Assembly: GCA_015179045.1 (NCBI GenBank)
Contig: WHUZ01000026.1
Location: 372,001-436,000 of the forward strand
Direction: 5' to 3'
Length of the DNA: 64,000 nucleotides
Source: Kalaharituber pfeilii
Taxonomy: Eukaryota; Ascomycota; Pezizomycetes; Pezizales; Pezizaceae
Shown here: positions 44,341-56,128 of the stretch, one piece after another
Numbering within the stretch: the first letter of the stretch is position 1
Layout of the letters: every line of letters begins with the position of its first letter
The notes under the pieces: generated by a model
Databases searched by the model: none
Seen by the model: only the letters and a program-made list of their open reading frames with translations
Told to the model about the DNA's origin: nothing
Position numbers and translations under genes: made by a program

Positions 44341-46450
44341 GTTCATTGAACCAATCAAAAAAAGAAAGTAAGAGGGGAGTGAACCTATATCATAGTGAAC
44401 AATCGTTGTTGATAGGCAACCAGACTACTTAGATACTCTACCAGATTAAATCTGAAGCTCCATTTCGTCTCGTAAGTTGGTAAAGTTTTGTGGCTTGAAA
44501 TCTGTTATGTCTCCTTGGACTGGCGTCTTGGAGACTACGTAAGGATCATGGGTCGCCCATTTCAAGAATGGGTAGTTGTACTTTCTCCCCAAGCGTCAAT
44601 TCTGCTTGATCTGTTGGCGTAGCATAGGGATTACTACCGTATACCTACCTGTTAGTAGTCAGAGAATCAGGCTACCTATCTTGACTTGGGAAGATCATCC
44701 GGCCAATCACGCATACTGCCTTTCATGGCAATAGAATACTATTTGGTGCGAAGCGCATGAAGATGCACGCACATACCCGTCTCGGCATGCGCTGTGCATG
44801 CGTATACCGACTTGAAGCGATGGTAGCGACAGCCAAGCGGTGTGGTCTGGTTATGGCACCAAGCTGTGTATGCGCGGCCCCTGCGGTGCAAGCTGCGAGA
44901 TGGGAAAGAAATCACAGCGCGTGGACAGCTGCGATCTGCGCTTGCATAAAAATCCCCAGGTGTATGTTCGTTGCGGCCCTTGTGGATTCCTCACACCATT
45001 AAATAATACCATTAATTGAATGAAACACTTGGAATGGCTTCACTGGTGGCCTTATCGCTTAGCCTTTGCCCTCGCCCTCAGTTTCTTTACCCTTGCTAAA
45101 AACGTCTCAACATGATCCTGGTTCCCCTCACTAAAAGCGCAAACGTCACAATCACTTTCGCAAATGTTTATCCCTGCGAGTTGAGGGACAATCCATGCTG
45201 ACATGCATTGAAGCCTCGATGAATTGCAACGGGACGCGGGACAGAGTAAACGGAGTACGGAAGACCTAGTAGGCCACGATATGCGATACAAAGCAGGGCA
45301 ATGGGATGATGCATATGAGGCGTAAGGGTGGATGACCAGGAGGATGACCAAGAAGAGGAGGGAGGAGACTCAGAAACGATATGAACTAGGGAGGAGAAGG
45401 GCGGGGGAGGATTGTGAAACAGTGTGATGATTCGGGGGCCTAGACTTGAGGTGCAGCTCTTCAGGCCGCCTTCACGTGGACACGCTAAACGAGAAACGAG
45501 CTTGCAATCACCAGCGGAACAGACAGAGATCGGGAAGCAGCGCGACATGGCCATGACGGCGAATTTGCCGATAACTAAATGCTGCGCTGAGCCGACAAGT
45601 CATCGACCCGTTCATATCCATGGCAACGCCCGCACTCAGCGCGCGGCCGCTCGAATCGGGCTTCTCAGTTAAATCTTCCATCTCATATTGCTCAACTTGC
45701 CTTGTTCATCGTTCTGCTCCCTGACAGCTCTCCAATTTCCATTCTCCTATGCTGAAAAATTGCCTCATTCATGCATGGCTGTATCGCGCCCATATTTGGC
45801 ACCACCAGCCGATTAGACTAGTAGACCACCATTGTGGATAGCTACTGTACTGTGCGACAAAGTGTGCACCCTCCCACCACATCCCGATTACTCATATCAA
45901 TTTACATTGCCCTTCAATATCATATTTATCGAGTTTGGAGGGCAATAGCTAGTTTTCTTGCTGATGCTGTTGCCGATCTGACTTTCCGTTCGTTAGGCTG
46001 ATCTTGGAATGCCTTAGTCTGCCGTTGCGTGGGTTCTGGGGACGTTTCGCGGTCTCGGGAGTGTATGTGAGTGGGAGTTACTTGTAATTCTAAAGACACT
46101 CGTTTAGGAAGAGTAGTAGTGCCATGAATAGAAACTAGAAGCATTGGAGAGAGAGAAAATCTCGAATTGTCCTACCCAGTCGTCACGATAATTGTTGTTC
46201 GGAGCGCGAAACCTGGGCGCCGGCAGTAGGCCATTTGCGAGATCCCCATTTCAATGCGAAGGTGGAAAAATCGCAAAGAATTGTAATTTGAATTTCATCG
46301 TTATGTTTCTCCGGTTGGAGAGTAGGCATTCGTGTGTAAACAATGAGAATCTCGATCGAATTCGGCATTCATGCTAGCTCTCTCTGCAGACCAGTTCTAA
46401 ACGTGTAACTGCGTATTGATGGTAGAGGACGTCTGGTCAATCGCTGTTGT
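44341..46450. other. No supported gene
   Basis: Short ORFs on both strands. The most protein-like is on the minus strand ending at 45052 (CESDCDVCAF, then LARVKKLRARAKAKR), but it lacks a start and splice context. Confidence 0.35.
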
Positions 46451-46453
46451 GTA

Positions 46454-47337
46454 CTACTAGCCAGTTTCAAAAGTATTCGGACGCCTGACTAATGCGTAAT
46501 TTGCGCTTTGCAGCATATGGCATACACTAATCCACTTCTAGACTACCGACTCGGCAAAGTTCGCACAAGATAAATGTGCAACCGTTGGAAAGGATTGTTA
46601 CATTAGAGCAGATGAAAGTGGTTTTATATAGGAATGGAATAATGTTAGAATGGAGGATATAAATAAGGAAATAAGTAAACTACCATCAATAATGTCTAAA
46701 TGTATCAATGCAAGTGGTGGAAATAAGTACACAGCTTGATATTATTATGTGGAGCTCAGAGAGATATAAGAAAAGTGGGATTGATCCCTATAATGACTGC
46801 TTCGGAAGCGACTGTCAAACAGCTGTCAAAATGACATTCCTAACAGCTGCCAAACGAGTCAAGGCAGCTGCCAAAATGACACCCGAAACAGCTGTACAAA
46901 TGACCGTCGGAATGGCTGCTGAAATGGTTGCTGAAATGGCGGTTAAAACAGCTGCCAAAACGACGGTAAAAGCAACGGTAAAAAAACAGCTACAGAGACC
47001 ATGGTAAAAACAGCGGGCAGTTGCTGCTGAAATGGCTGCTAAAATAGTTGTCAAAACGGCTGCCAAGACAACGGTCAAAACGGCTGCCAAGACAACGGTC
47101 AAAATAGCTGCCAAAAACGACAGTTGGAGCATCTGCCGGAACGACGGCCAAAACAGCTGCAGAGCGACGGTCAAAAACAGGTGCGCTGTAGGTATCTTGT
47201 GCGATCATTAATCCAACTTTCTCGTCCCCAGCTTTTGCTAGTGAGTTGTCTAGAAGTGGATTAGTGCATGCCATATACTGCATAGCGCATAATATGCATT
47301 AGTCAGGCGTCCGAATACATTTGAAACTGGCTAGTAG
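46454..47337. mobile_element. Tc1/mariner-type non-autonomous element, 0.88 kb, with internal short repeats
   Basis: The ends 46454-46543 and 47243-47337 are inverted copies: CTACTAGCCAGTTTCAAA, then GTATTCGGACGCCTGACTAA, through to ATCCACTTCTAGAC. TA flanks both sides (46452-46453 and 47338-47339; an inner TA at 46458 and 47332 is also possible). AAGTATTCGGAC is a hallmark of Tc1/mariner TIRs. The interior 46800-47170 is an imperfect array of about 15-bp units such as GCTGCCAAAACGACG; it leaves an Ala/Lys/Thr-rich frame but no transposase. Confidence 0.8.
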
Positions 47338-47439
47338 TATCGAGCGCTTTCATCTTGCTGATCCAGTTGCGGGCCGTCGCAGTAGTAGTGCACTAGGCCT
47401 AAGATTTCAACTAATCTACAGTATACTTCAACGCAGCTA

Positions 47440-48282
47440 TGGTGGAGTGCACCAGTAAGGGACCACCTGTAACATTCGGCCACCTGCTGACTAATACACC
47501 AAATTCCTGCCCCGCTCGCCCACTCTCTTTGTTCCCCTTGAGATTTTTGAGCATCTCATATCTCTACATCGCAACGGTTTTTTATTTCGGACAACTTGAA
47601 TTAAGCATCTACAGGTCAGTGCATTTTCATAGCTTCTATTTATCTATGAACATTAACTAAATATGTGCAGTTTTACTGACATTCCAGCATTCACCATAAT
47701 GGCTCGTCATACTAGGAAAAGAAGAGCTATATTAAATGCTATTGCTGCTAGGAAAGAGAAAATGAGAGCACTTTTGGTGGAAGTAGATGCCGGCGAGCCA
47801 CCTGCAATAGAGATCTACATCCCCAGACCACTTGTACATGGTGAAAGTGAGGAGTCTGTTCCAGATGTTACTATTGATCAGTTCTTTTATAAGTGTTTAC
47901 GTACTATGGAGGCTTATCAGGATGGTTGTAGATATCGTACTGCTGAGTTCATACAATGTGCATATAAGAAGAGTTGAGTAGATCTTTTCCCTATATAGTA
48001 ATTTTTTCTTTCTGCACTAGTACTAATTCTGCAATCTTGGCTATCTTGGCATGTAACAATTGAAAGGCCTCCCATATAAAGTACAAATTTTTTAATCTGC
48101 TATTTCTCAACACCACATTAAATATTTTTTAATTTGGACAATGAAGAGTTGTAGAGCAGGCGAAATAGTACATGCCTACATTGTTTAATTTTTAATCAGA
48201 TGTGGTTGTGTGACGGAATAGAGTTGCAAGATCCGGTTCAATATTTTGGTCGCGGGTGGTCCCTTACTGGTGCACTCCACCA
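47440..48282. mobile_element. TA-flanked TIR element, 843 bp, carrying a small ORF
   Basis: A 28-30-bp perfect inverted repeat (TGGTGGAGTGCACC, then AGTAAGGGACCACC) at 47440-47467 and 48255-48282 is flanked by TA (47438-47439 and 48283-48284). The interior holds one intact small ORF (47699-47977) and AT-rich sequence. The superfamily is probably Tc1/mariner/pogo-like, judged from the TA target only. Confidence 0.75.
47699..47977 (+). CDS. 92-codon ORF inside the TIR element, unknown function
   Basis: The ATG at 47699 (context CACCATAATGG) opens a 92-residue basic-then-acidic protein: MARHTRKRRAILNAIAARK, then an acidic, Pro-containing middle (EVDAGEPPAIEIYIPRPL) and a Cys-containing end (FFYKCLRTMEAYQDG, then AEFIQCAYKKS). 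A possible 5' intron precedes it (GGTCAGT at about 47612 to ATGTGCAG at 47670, with TAACTAAA). It is intact in a region where most reading frames are broken. It could be the N-terminal DNA-binding part of a lost transposase or element cargo. No family is recognised. Confidence 0.5.
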   Translation: MARHTRKRRAILNAIAARKEKMRALLVEVDAGEPPAIEIYIPRPLVHGESEESVPDVTIDQFFYKCLRTMEAYQDGCRYRTAEFIQCAYKKS

Positions 48283-48309
48283 TATCTATGAAATTCAACT
48301 CATTCACCT

Positions 48310-48350
48310 GCCCTGCCTTGGCGAGGAGCTGCGCGCGAGGTCACGTGACA

Positions 48351-48396
<46 letters not shown>
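48310..48396 (+). mobile_element. Hairpin-only family-2 micro-insertion (13-bp TSD)
   Basis: A direct repeat, AACTCATTCACCT, at 48297-48309 and 48396-48408 brackets GCCCTGCCTTGGCGAGG, then AGCTGCGCGCGAGGTCACG, TGACAC and about 45 A. It is inserted in a minisatellite-like unit. The 5' end is at the hairpin base. Confidence 0.9.
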
Positions 48397-48400
<4 letters not shown>

Positions 48401-48620
48401 ATTCACCTACATCTCATGCCGTTGGGCCGGACCCCTCATATGTATCAAATTCAATGCTAGCGAGAGAGACCTGTCATACTTGTTAAGTTAAGCTCAGGTT
48501 GCAGGACTATTTGGCACTTCAGTCCTTTAGCTTAGGCGCAAGCTATGTCGAATGCGACTGGGTTCAATCCGGCGCGAGGCATAACCAGCAGTACTTACGA
48601 CGAGTGGCCGCGATTCCTGT

Positions 48621-48708
48621 ATATATAATCAATCTAGGCTCGAGCTCATGCCAGGCCAGCTCGAGCTCACCCTCCAGCTCGGCTCGAGCTAGCTCGTGCC
48701 GCTCACTA
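48621..48708. mobile_element. Solo right end of a hAT-type MITE
   Basis: Matches the right end of the MITE 63163-63461: TATATAATCAATC, then CTCGAGCT repeats, ending GCTCGTGCCGCTCACTA at 48708. The left end is missing, and LINE sequence starts at the next base. Confidence 0.6.
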
Positions 48709-50300
48709 GGTCCTATATGGATGATTTTCACAGCGTCTTATCAGACAGGAGTATGACCCAGCTGAGAAAGAAGATCAAGGAACATAGAGAGACATTGACG
48801 AGGGATGCCAGGGAAGAGGGTTTTCAGATCGATTCGGAGAAGGCTGAAACCCTAATAGTGGGGGTTAAGGGGCCGTCCTATCGACTGGTAGGCCTGAACG
48901 TAGACTAGGAGCTGAAATTCAATGAACACCATACCCGACGGTTGAATCTGGGCAAGGCAGTATGGGCAACGGTGGCACGTCTCAGGAAGCTGGCGCCGGC
49001 AAAAAGAAGACAACTGTACACAAGTATCGCATGGAACATCGCCACGTGGGGGGCATGGGCATGGTACGATTACGCTCATGGAGCACCGAGGGAGAAGAAG
49101 CTGAAGGATATGGAGAGGTGGCAATATACAGTGGCACGAGGAATAACGAAGGCCCCATGGGGCACTAGGCGGGACGTAGTAGAAGGGCTAGCTAACTTAG
49201 AGTCGATGGATGCGTTTGTGAGATGGGAGGCAACTCGGGTGGAGGCGAGAGCGATGAGGTTTCCGGGGGAGAGACTGAGAAGAAAGGAGGAGGGGACGAA
49301 CTATATGCGGGGTTCACTAACACATGGAGAGGAGTTACCGCTGGCGATCCTACCGTCCCTACATAGGGATGTGGAACAAGCGGAATGGATCAGACACATA
49401 GACAATATCACGGACGAGGGGTGGACTCCGGTATATACGGACGGGAGCCTAAGGGGGGGCAGAGCAGGAGCGGGAGTGCACAATGAAGGCCAGTCGACAT
49501 CGATCTACCTGGGTGAACACGCCACCGTGAACGACGTTGAGCTGATTGCCATAAGTGAAGCGCTGGACAGGGTGGGAGGAGAACTGGTAATCATAACCGA
49601 CTCAAGATACGCAATTGGCAGGATGACATCTACCTCGCGGGGAGACCCGACCCACGACGGGGTGACGAACCGGCTTTGGGAAGCCTGGGAGAGGCGAGTA
49701 GAACGAGCCGATCGGGACACAGCTGTCTTGTGAGTCAAAGGACATGCGGGTATCCCAAGGAATGAGGCAGCAGATGAAGCGGCCAGAGTGGGTACAGCGC
49801 TGCAGATTGAGCCCAAACTGGTAACTGAAGCGGGGCTGAGACAAGAGGGCAGGAGGGAGAGAGCCGGGGAGAGAAACCGGTTGCAGATGTCATACAGACC
49901 ATTGGACAGGCTTGGACACATGACGGGGAGACTGGCGGGATTGCTGGGGGGGAAGGGGCTATAGGCCTGGAGATGGCACGTAGGCGAAGGGGATGGTCCT
50001 GAATGCAGATGGTGCGGGGAGAAAGAGGAGACGACGAGACATGTGCTGGACGAATGCAGGGTGTGGAGACGGAGGTGGCCAGGGGGGGAAGAGCATATCA
50101 GGAGGCCCCCCGAGGCAAGGAGGGGGAGGAGGACTCGCTGAAGAAGTTGGTGGAGATGCTTGGGGAGTAAAGAGTTTTCAGGCTTATATTTTCCTATCAC
50201 ATACTTATTATTTTCATTCTCTCATGTACTTAAGACATCGCCATAGCTCACAGGGCGGCAAGCGATTAATGATATAAAAAAAAAAAAAAAAAAAAAAAAA
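48709..50300 (+). mobile_element. 1.6-kb Tad-like LINE: RT catalytic box to 3' end, family-1 tail
   Basis: Starts just before the RT catalytic SYMDDF (48710-48730). It continues through the thumb (KRRQLYTSIAWNIATWGAWA), then RNase H (VYTDGS about 49435, VELIAISEAL, IITDSRYAIG about 49595, then GHAG and NEAADEAA about 49770) and the zinc motif PECRWCGEKEETTRHVL (about 50010-50060). The tail is ATCGCCATAGCTCACAGG, then GCGGCAAGCGATTAATGAT and A25. Stops TAG at 48906 and TGA at 49731 replace Trp codons conserved in the sister copy at 60615 (VDWELKF) and the family (WVKGH). TGG to TAG or TGA is what G-to-A decay such as RIP gives. Confidence 0.9.
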
Positions 50301-52285
50301 TAATAACCAAGATAATATATTTCAATGTTTCACTACAATCCTGCTGCATAAGTAGAATCCTATAGTTCTATATCCTGCACCGGTATACCATCATCAGTTC
50401 AAGTTGTAAGTTAATCGGGTCATTTGTCACTAAAATATCTCAATTTTCTTCCTCTTTGGACCCTATCGCTCAGATCGCAATCACCAAGACTTTTGCTTAG
50501 TAATTTTACACGTGCTAAGTCTGCCGAAACGCTAGCAGCTGTTCGCTTTCTTTTCATTTCCTCCTTTGAAATAGACGAAGATAGGGAGTATGCACTGGGG
50601 AACTAGTGCTTTCCTGTGGCCTCAGTCTGAGTTTACTAGCCACAAAGGTATCTATTGACTTTGACTACTGTTTCGTTTGCACTAGCTTGGTAGTTTTGAT
50701 CTTGTTTTCTTTGTTCTGTCCCCCTCCACTCCACCTTTTCTTTTCTTCTTTGTGTATTCCTGCTGTCCTGGTTTCAGAGCAAACTGGAACAATACCTGTG
50801 CACAAGTACCAATAGTTAGGCCGAAGCTACATGCTAAGGAAACAAAGAAATAAAAAAGAAGAATCCACATGACTCACATCGTCGCTTGTATAGCCGGAAA
50901 TGAACAGATGTCAAAACATAACCAAAGTCGCGTTGATCGCGTTATGATATGCAACCAGGCTACTCAGCAGCCACTAATGTCTACTAGAGTTAGCGGCAAA
51001 TACAGGCGAGCATTATTGGAAGATTCCTGCGGGTCAGGTACGACGTATGAAATTGGCTCGCACTATAGCTGGTAGCCAAACTGCGGAGAGTAAAGCAAGG
51101 CTAGAAGCTTTAAAGAACTCTATTCTGTAACTGCACGAGATCACTTTGTAAATCCTGTGGCCCAACATTGCTGATTGCTCACGACGTGTCAGCAACATGA
51201 AGTTGTAAATCGAATTTCAGAAGTAATTTTCTTTTGCGCACGCATGCATATGCCCTGAAAAAGCCTACCTCTGCTCCCAGAGAGATGTATTCCTAGGCAC
51301 CTGTCAGGTAACCTGATCTCATTCTGCAGATCACTGCATGCTTTTAGCTCAGCCTTCTGAGTGTCGCAACCGGTCTAATACCTCCTACCGTACTTGACTT
51401 GAGCGATGCTGCGATACAACGGACGTAGTTCTCCAAATATCGCATAGCGATTGGCCATATTATACATATGCTGCTGTAAGCCACCCATTGCCTCTCTTTT
51501 CTGGTCCGCTGACCTGCAGCGGCCGTCATAGAATGATCGTCGCAATCTGATACACGTCGCCTCCCCCCTGTCCTCTCCCCACCTAGCTAGCTACCTGTCT
51601 CATCCCCCACCCCAAAGATTTAAACAAAAAATCCAACCGTAACACAACTTAACCTCCGTGGCACACTCTGCGACCGGCCGCTTTGTTAACCAAACTTAAT
51701 TTTTTGATAATAGCACCTCACGAGTACGGCAACTAGCACCCTAGACTGGGATTTATAGACCCCCTAGCCGCCGCTAGGTTAGTTCTGTGCCTTCTCTCTG
51801 CGCAGGCTTTCTTATTGATATCGATTGAAGGTTCGGATTATAGCTACACAGCGCACAGACTTGACACTGGATATCTGATTGAAAGAGACAACATCACAGC
51901 TCAGCTGAATACCGTCTTCGATCGTTGTTTGACAGAGATACTTTTAGAGTGTTTCGTTAAGCAATTCAATCGATTGGCCGTGGCAACCTAACATCAGCCA
52001 AGACTTTGCAGCGACAACGAAAAACAACCAATTAAGTGCTGGCTTTGAGCTCGCCGACCCATCACATCAACTCACCTTGTCACCTTTCATCTTTTATGTT
52101 TCATCCTCGTATCGATATTATATAATAACCCACTTGCCGTCCATAGTACGTTGCTATCTGCTTACAGTAGGTCACTCGAGGTCTCCTGTATGGTCTTTTG
52201 GCTTTTAATTTTCTTTCTTTCTTTACCTTTTTATTTAAAAAAAGAAGGGTTCTTGGATTTTCTCCTTGCTGCAAGCCTGCTGGTT
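50301..52285. other. No supported gene
   Basis: Scattered short ORFs and pyrimidine tracts. Possibly includes the promoter of the gene at 52535. Confidence 0.4.
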
Positions 52286-52340
52286 TAAAATTGCCATAGC
52301 CCACAGGGCGGCACGCGATTAATGATATATAAAAAAAAAA
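52286..52340 (+). mobile_element. Family-1 tail insertion
   Basis: ATTGCCATAGCCCACAGG, then GCGGCACGCGATTAATGAT and A10, with essentially nothing upstream of the hairpin. AAGCCTGCTGGTTT before and AAGCCAGCTGCTTGG after form an imperfect duplication. Confidence 0.65.
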
Positions 52341-52534
52341 TAAGCCAGCTGCTTGGGTTTCTACGACGCATTCAAGCTGCCCTGGAATTGAACAGGCACT
52401 AACATCACCCGCATCTCTGCAGACGCCATACCTCAAGTTTCACCTAGTTTCATACTCAGCTATTTTGAGGAATCTCTGCCGTCTTACTCATCGTTTCCTT
52501 GGCTGTTCCACTATAAAAATATACATAGTGTATC

Positions 52535-54478
52535 ATGCACCCCACCCTCGGGGCTACAACATTCGTCCTCCTTGCCATCACCAATTACCGTGGCCGCGCC
52601 TATGACAGGCGGTCACTCGCAGGGGACGGACAGGAGGTGCGGTCGCCCTCACCAACGCCCACCTCTAATTCAATCCCTGGTCTCGACAGAACAATGTTGG
52701 AGCCTACGGTAACGGTAATAGAGGATATTGTGGAGGCCAAGGTGAGCTACCACATCTTATATAGCGATGACATTTGTTTGTATCGACTGACTGGCTAACG
52801 GAGTGTATATAGATTGTGTGGGCGATATGGAGTTCCCTCGTGTTTGCCTCACTACTCTGCCTGTTGGTATGGGGACTGAGGAGGATTTGGGGAGGAAAGG
52901 CCGCAGCGGGCGGTCTTAAAGTGGTTTCTAAGCTCGAGGATAGGTGCATGCTTCCTCATAATAAGGTGAGTGAAATTGACCTCACATTAATTTTTGCAAG
53001 AATAACATTGAAGACGGGCTTCTAACCTTACTTTCCATGGAACCAATAGGATTTCGCCTTTGACAACGAAGCCATGGAGCTTGATGCGGTCGACACGGAC
53101 ATTCCTCGAGCGCGAGCTTCCAGCGCTGCCCCCTTGGAGGTCTCAGTCTGGACTGTTGCGGAGGTGGACCCAGCACTTGAGGTCGTTTGCGATTTTGAGC
53201 TGTCTCCAGTGGTCACTGTGGCGGCCAAATTTGAGGGGGAGACGGATATCATTGGTGAACCTCTTCCTACGCCACCACTGACACCGAATCTCGAGCCGTC
53301 CAAAGGGATCATACAGGGGCGGTATTTCAGCTTCGCTGGTCATGAAGGCATGGATGAAATGCCAGTTGTAAGCGAGGGCTTGAACGGCCAGCAGGACCAT
53401 CAAGTGCTAGAAGGCCTCATGCGCTGCAACGATCTACTGGTCTCCGTTGGGCCTGCTCCGTATGAGAAGGCACACGCGTTCACAAATTTCCTGGACGAGC
53501 TGTTGGCTCTTGTGGGACAGTTGGAGGCCATCATCGCCGAGCACCTTCCAGAGGCCAAGGACGATGAAAAGTCGGCTGTCGTTGACATCTCCGTGGTCCC
53601 AAAGCCTGGAGACGAGGAACTAGTTCAGGAGCCCCATGTTCCTGAAAACACAAGTGCTGCTCAAGATGCCGAATTGTGCTCCTCTGACGACTCCGACTTT
53701 GACGAAGTCTCAAGTGTCTGTAGCGATTCCAGCGACACTAGCTCTGCAAGTTGCTCCAGTCAACCGAGTGACACAAACCTCTCCTGGATGACTACCACGG
53801 CGGAACTGGAAGCACTGGAGAAGGACATCCGGGAAAAGAAAGGTACGTACTCCTCACAAGGCCTTTATAAGATAATAAAGAAGAGATACTAACACTCTAA
53901 ACAGAGCTCCTTACAACCGGAAACTATCCCAGGAGGTGGCTAGAGCAGCAAGCGTTGGAGTGGGAAGAGATGGAGAGGAAGCGGGTGTTTGGAGAGGCCC
54001 TGGTGAAGGTCAAGATGGAGGGCTTGAAAAAAAAAGGGGTACCGACACCCTCGAAGATCCCAACGAGGCAGGTGGCTTTGTTACGCCTCTCAAAGTCACC
54101 TCCCCGCGGGCAAAAGTCACGCCTACCACTCCTCCAACGAAGCTTCTGGTGGCGCTGACACCTGAGTCTCTCACCCCTCGTACTTCTTTCGGACCGGGGA
54201 GAAAAGCTCCCAATACCCCCGTTCGCGATGTCCGTGCTCCAAACCCCGCCCCACTCCCTCCTGTCACTCCACCAACCCCAACACCAACCGCCCGCAGGCG
54301 AACACGCATTCCTATCCCTACTTCAACCAATCCAACATTCTCACAGTCTCCATCCAAATCCCCCGCGCCTTCTTCCCTCTCCATCCTGACGCCATGGATG
54401 GCTAAGATGGATGTAGTCCAGAAGTGGATGGCCATGCGGCGGAATAGAGAGGAGGAGTGGAGGAGAGTATTAGGGTAG
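52535..54478 (+). CDS. Predicted single-pass membrane protein with Ser/Glu-rich cytosolic domain (four exons, A9 frameshift)
   Basis: Exons 52535-52741, 52813-52965, 53050-53842 and 53905-54478. The introns are 71, 84 and 62 nt, with donors GTGAGC, GTGAGT and GTACGT, branch-like CTAAC in all three, and acceptors TATAG, AATAG and AACAG. Residues 1-69 are short and polar with a weakly hydrophobic start. A membrane helix (IVWAIWSSLVFASLLCLLVW) spans about 70-92, followed by basic GLRRIWGGK, so the C-terminus is probably cytosolic. The long tail has an acidic Ser-rich stretch (SSDDSDFDEVSSVCSDSS) and a helical segment (WLEQQALEWEEMERKRVF). The last exon needs a one-base shift at an A9 run (54027-54035) to continue into a Pro/Thr/Arg-rich end (TPTARRRTRIPIP) closing with WRRVLG and TAG. 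No family recognised. Confidence 0.65.
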
Positions 54479-54964
54479 GGGTATAGGGTATATAACTGGT
54501 GATTGGATTAACATGCAGGGAAGGTCGGTCTGGGTATCCTGGGTGGCCTTAGAAGTTCTTTTCCCTTCCCTTATTTCATTATGAACTTTTCGATCTTCCT
54601 TGTTTGCTTCGGTGGAAATTTTTCTCACCCAAAAAGTGGTCTGCATGCGGATTGGGCTGTTTTATCGCTTTTCATATTTGGTCTTAACCAATATCTGCAT
54701 GGTGGTCTGGCGTTTGTGTGTTTTAAATTTTTATTCCTTTCCTTTGGCTTTTTGTTTTCTCAACTTATACCTGGCGTTTGCGTTTTCCTCTTGCACTTAG
54801 GTCTGCTTTTGTACAACGCATTGTTCGATCACTGCATCCTCCAACGGCGCTTCTTGGGGGACTTTGTGAAGCGGTTTCGCTTCGGTTAACTAAAACTGGA
54901 GGGGGGGGGGTTATCTGCTCTGATTTTACCTCTTCTGGGCCACGGGTGTGTAGGTGGGGGATCT
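54479..54964. other. 3' flank of the membrane-protein gene
   Basis: T-rich region with short hydrophobic shadow frames. No gene supported. Confidence 0.35.
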
Positions 54965-55045
54965 TTCACGTTTTTACGTTTTCACGTTTTTACGTTTTCA
55001 CGTTTTTACGTTTTCACGTTTTTACGTTTTCACGTTTTTACGTTA
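54965..55045. repeat. 16-bp microsatellite-like array
   Basis: The unit CACGTTTTTACGTTTT repeats almost perfectly about five times. It alternates TACG and CACG at 8-bp steps. Confidence 0.9.
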
Positions 55046-56128
55046 CATGGCAGCAGGTGGGAGGGGTCATCTTGATGATTAAACGGTTCCTGCTTTTTCT
55101 TCCCTTCCTCCTTATATCCTCCGGTTTGGGACTTTTCTTTCTTTCCTGCTGTATTCCGGAGTTTTCCTTTTACTTTAAGCTTGCATCTGCATCCCTCTCT
55201 TTGTTCTTGCGTTTTTCACTTGGGTTAATTTTCCTCTGCATGTCAATCTCTATTACCAAATTTGCATTACCTTGGGGGATGTATAAGGGCGGGGAGGGGT
55301 AAACACATCGGACCTTTTCTTACCTAACGATTATACGTACATTGGGGAGTCGGAATCTGGTTATTCGAGCTATGGATATCATCGGAAAATGGGAACTTGG
55401 GGGCAGTGGGTGAGGATGGACATTTTGGATAGCTTACTTTTTGCACACGATGTATACGTTTCTATTATGATAATGCCAATTCGGTGGGTTTCATGAGTTA
55501 TATATGAGATTGAGTTTGCTCCATTGTATGGAACATGTTCTGTGAGGCAATACAAACCTGCATAACCGAACGAGAAAATGGGTAAAGTCTATTTCTCATT
55601 GGGGTAAATAGTCTCGTACGGTGGTATTCAACATAGATAAATCCGCTGGAAAAAATTTTTTTTTTTATTTTTTTTTTTTTCGAAATTTGGCATATTCTTC
55701 ACCAGTCAGATAAGTAAATCTCAAACAAAACTTGGGGAAAAATCCGATCGTGCTTTTTTTAGATAGAACCGTGTACGCAAGCCATAGTAACACCACATAC
55801 TGGGGGAGGGGGATGCCGGATAAAGAAGTCCCAATATGCAACTCCCAACTTTTTCAAAGGTTGACTGACACGTGGAGGAAAAAAAAATAACGGACGAAAC
55901 TGACCGATAAAAAAAAAGAAGAAAAAAAACCTGTTTAAGCTCCGGTCAAAAATTTTCGATCGGCGTTTTTTTCAAATTTCACCGGAAGAAAAAAATTTGA
56001 TCAAACTTTTTCAGAATTGGAAAAAAATTGATAGCCTGATTACCCTGACAATTGACCTATCACATAGACTGCGCTATCCGCAAAACTCAGTGCAAAAGAT
56101 GTATCAGTTCAAATCTAATACAGTGTCC
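55046..56128. other. No gene; homopolymer-rich
   Basis: Contains long T and A tracts (about 55660-55680, 55880-55930) and no open frame of note. Confidence 0.45.

Noticed and set aside
45052..45351. Minus ORF with CESDCDVC and basic C-terminus
   Set aside because: No start, no acceptor that improves it, no recognised zinc-binding family; left unannotated.
54778..55302. 174-codon plus ORF with repeated FTFSRFYV-type segments
   Set aside because: Produced by the CACGTTTTTACGTTTT microsatellite and T-rich flanks; no gene structure.
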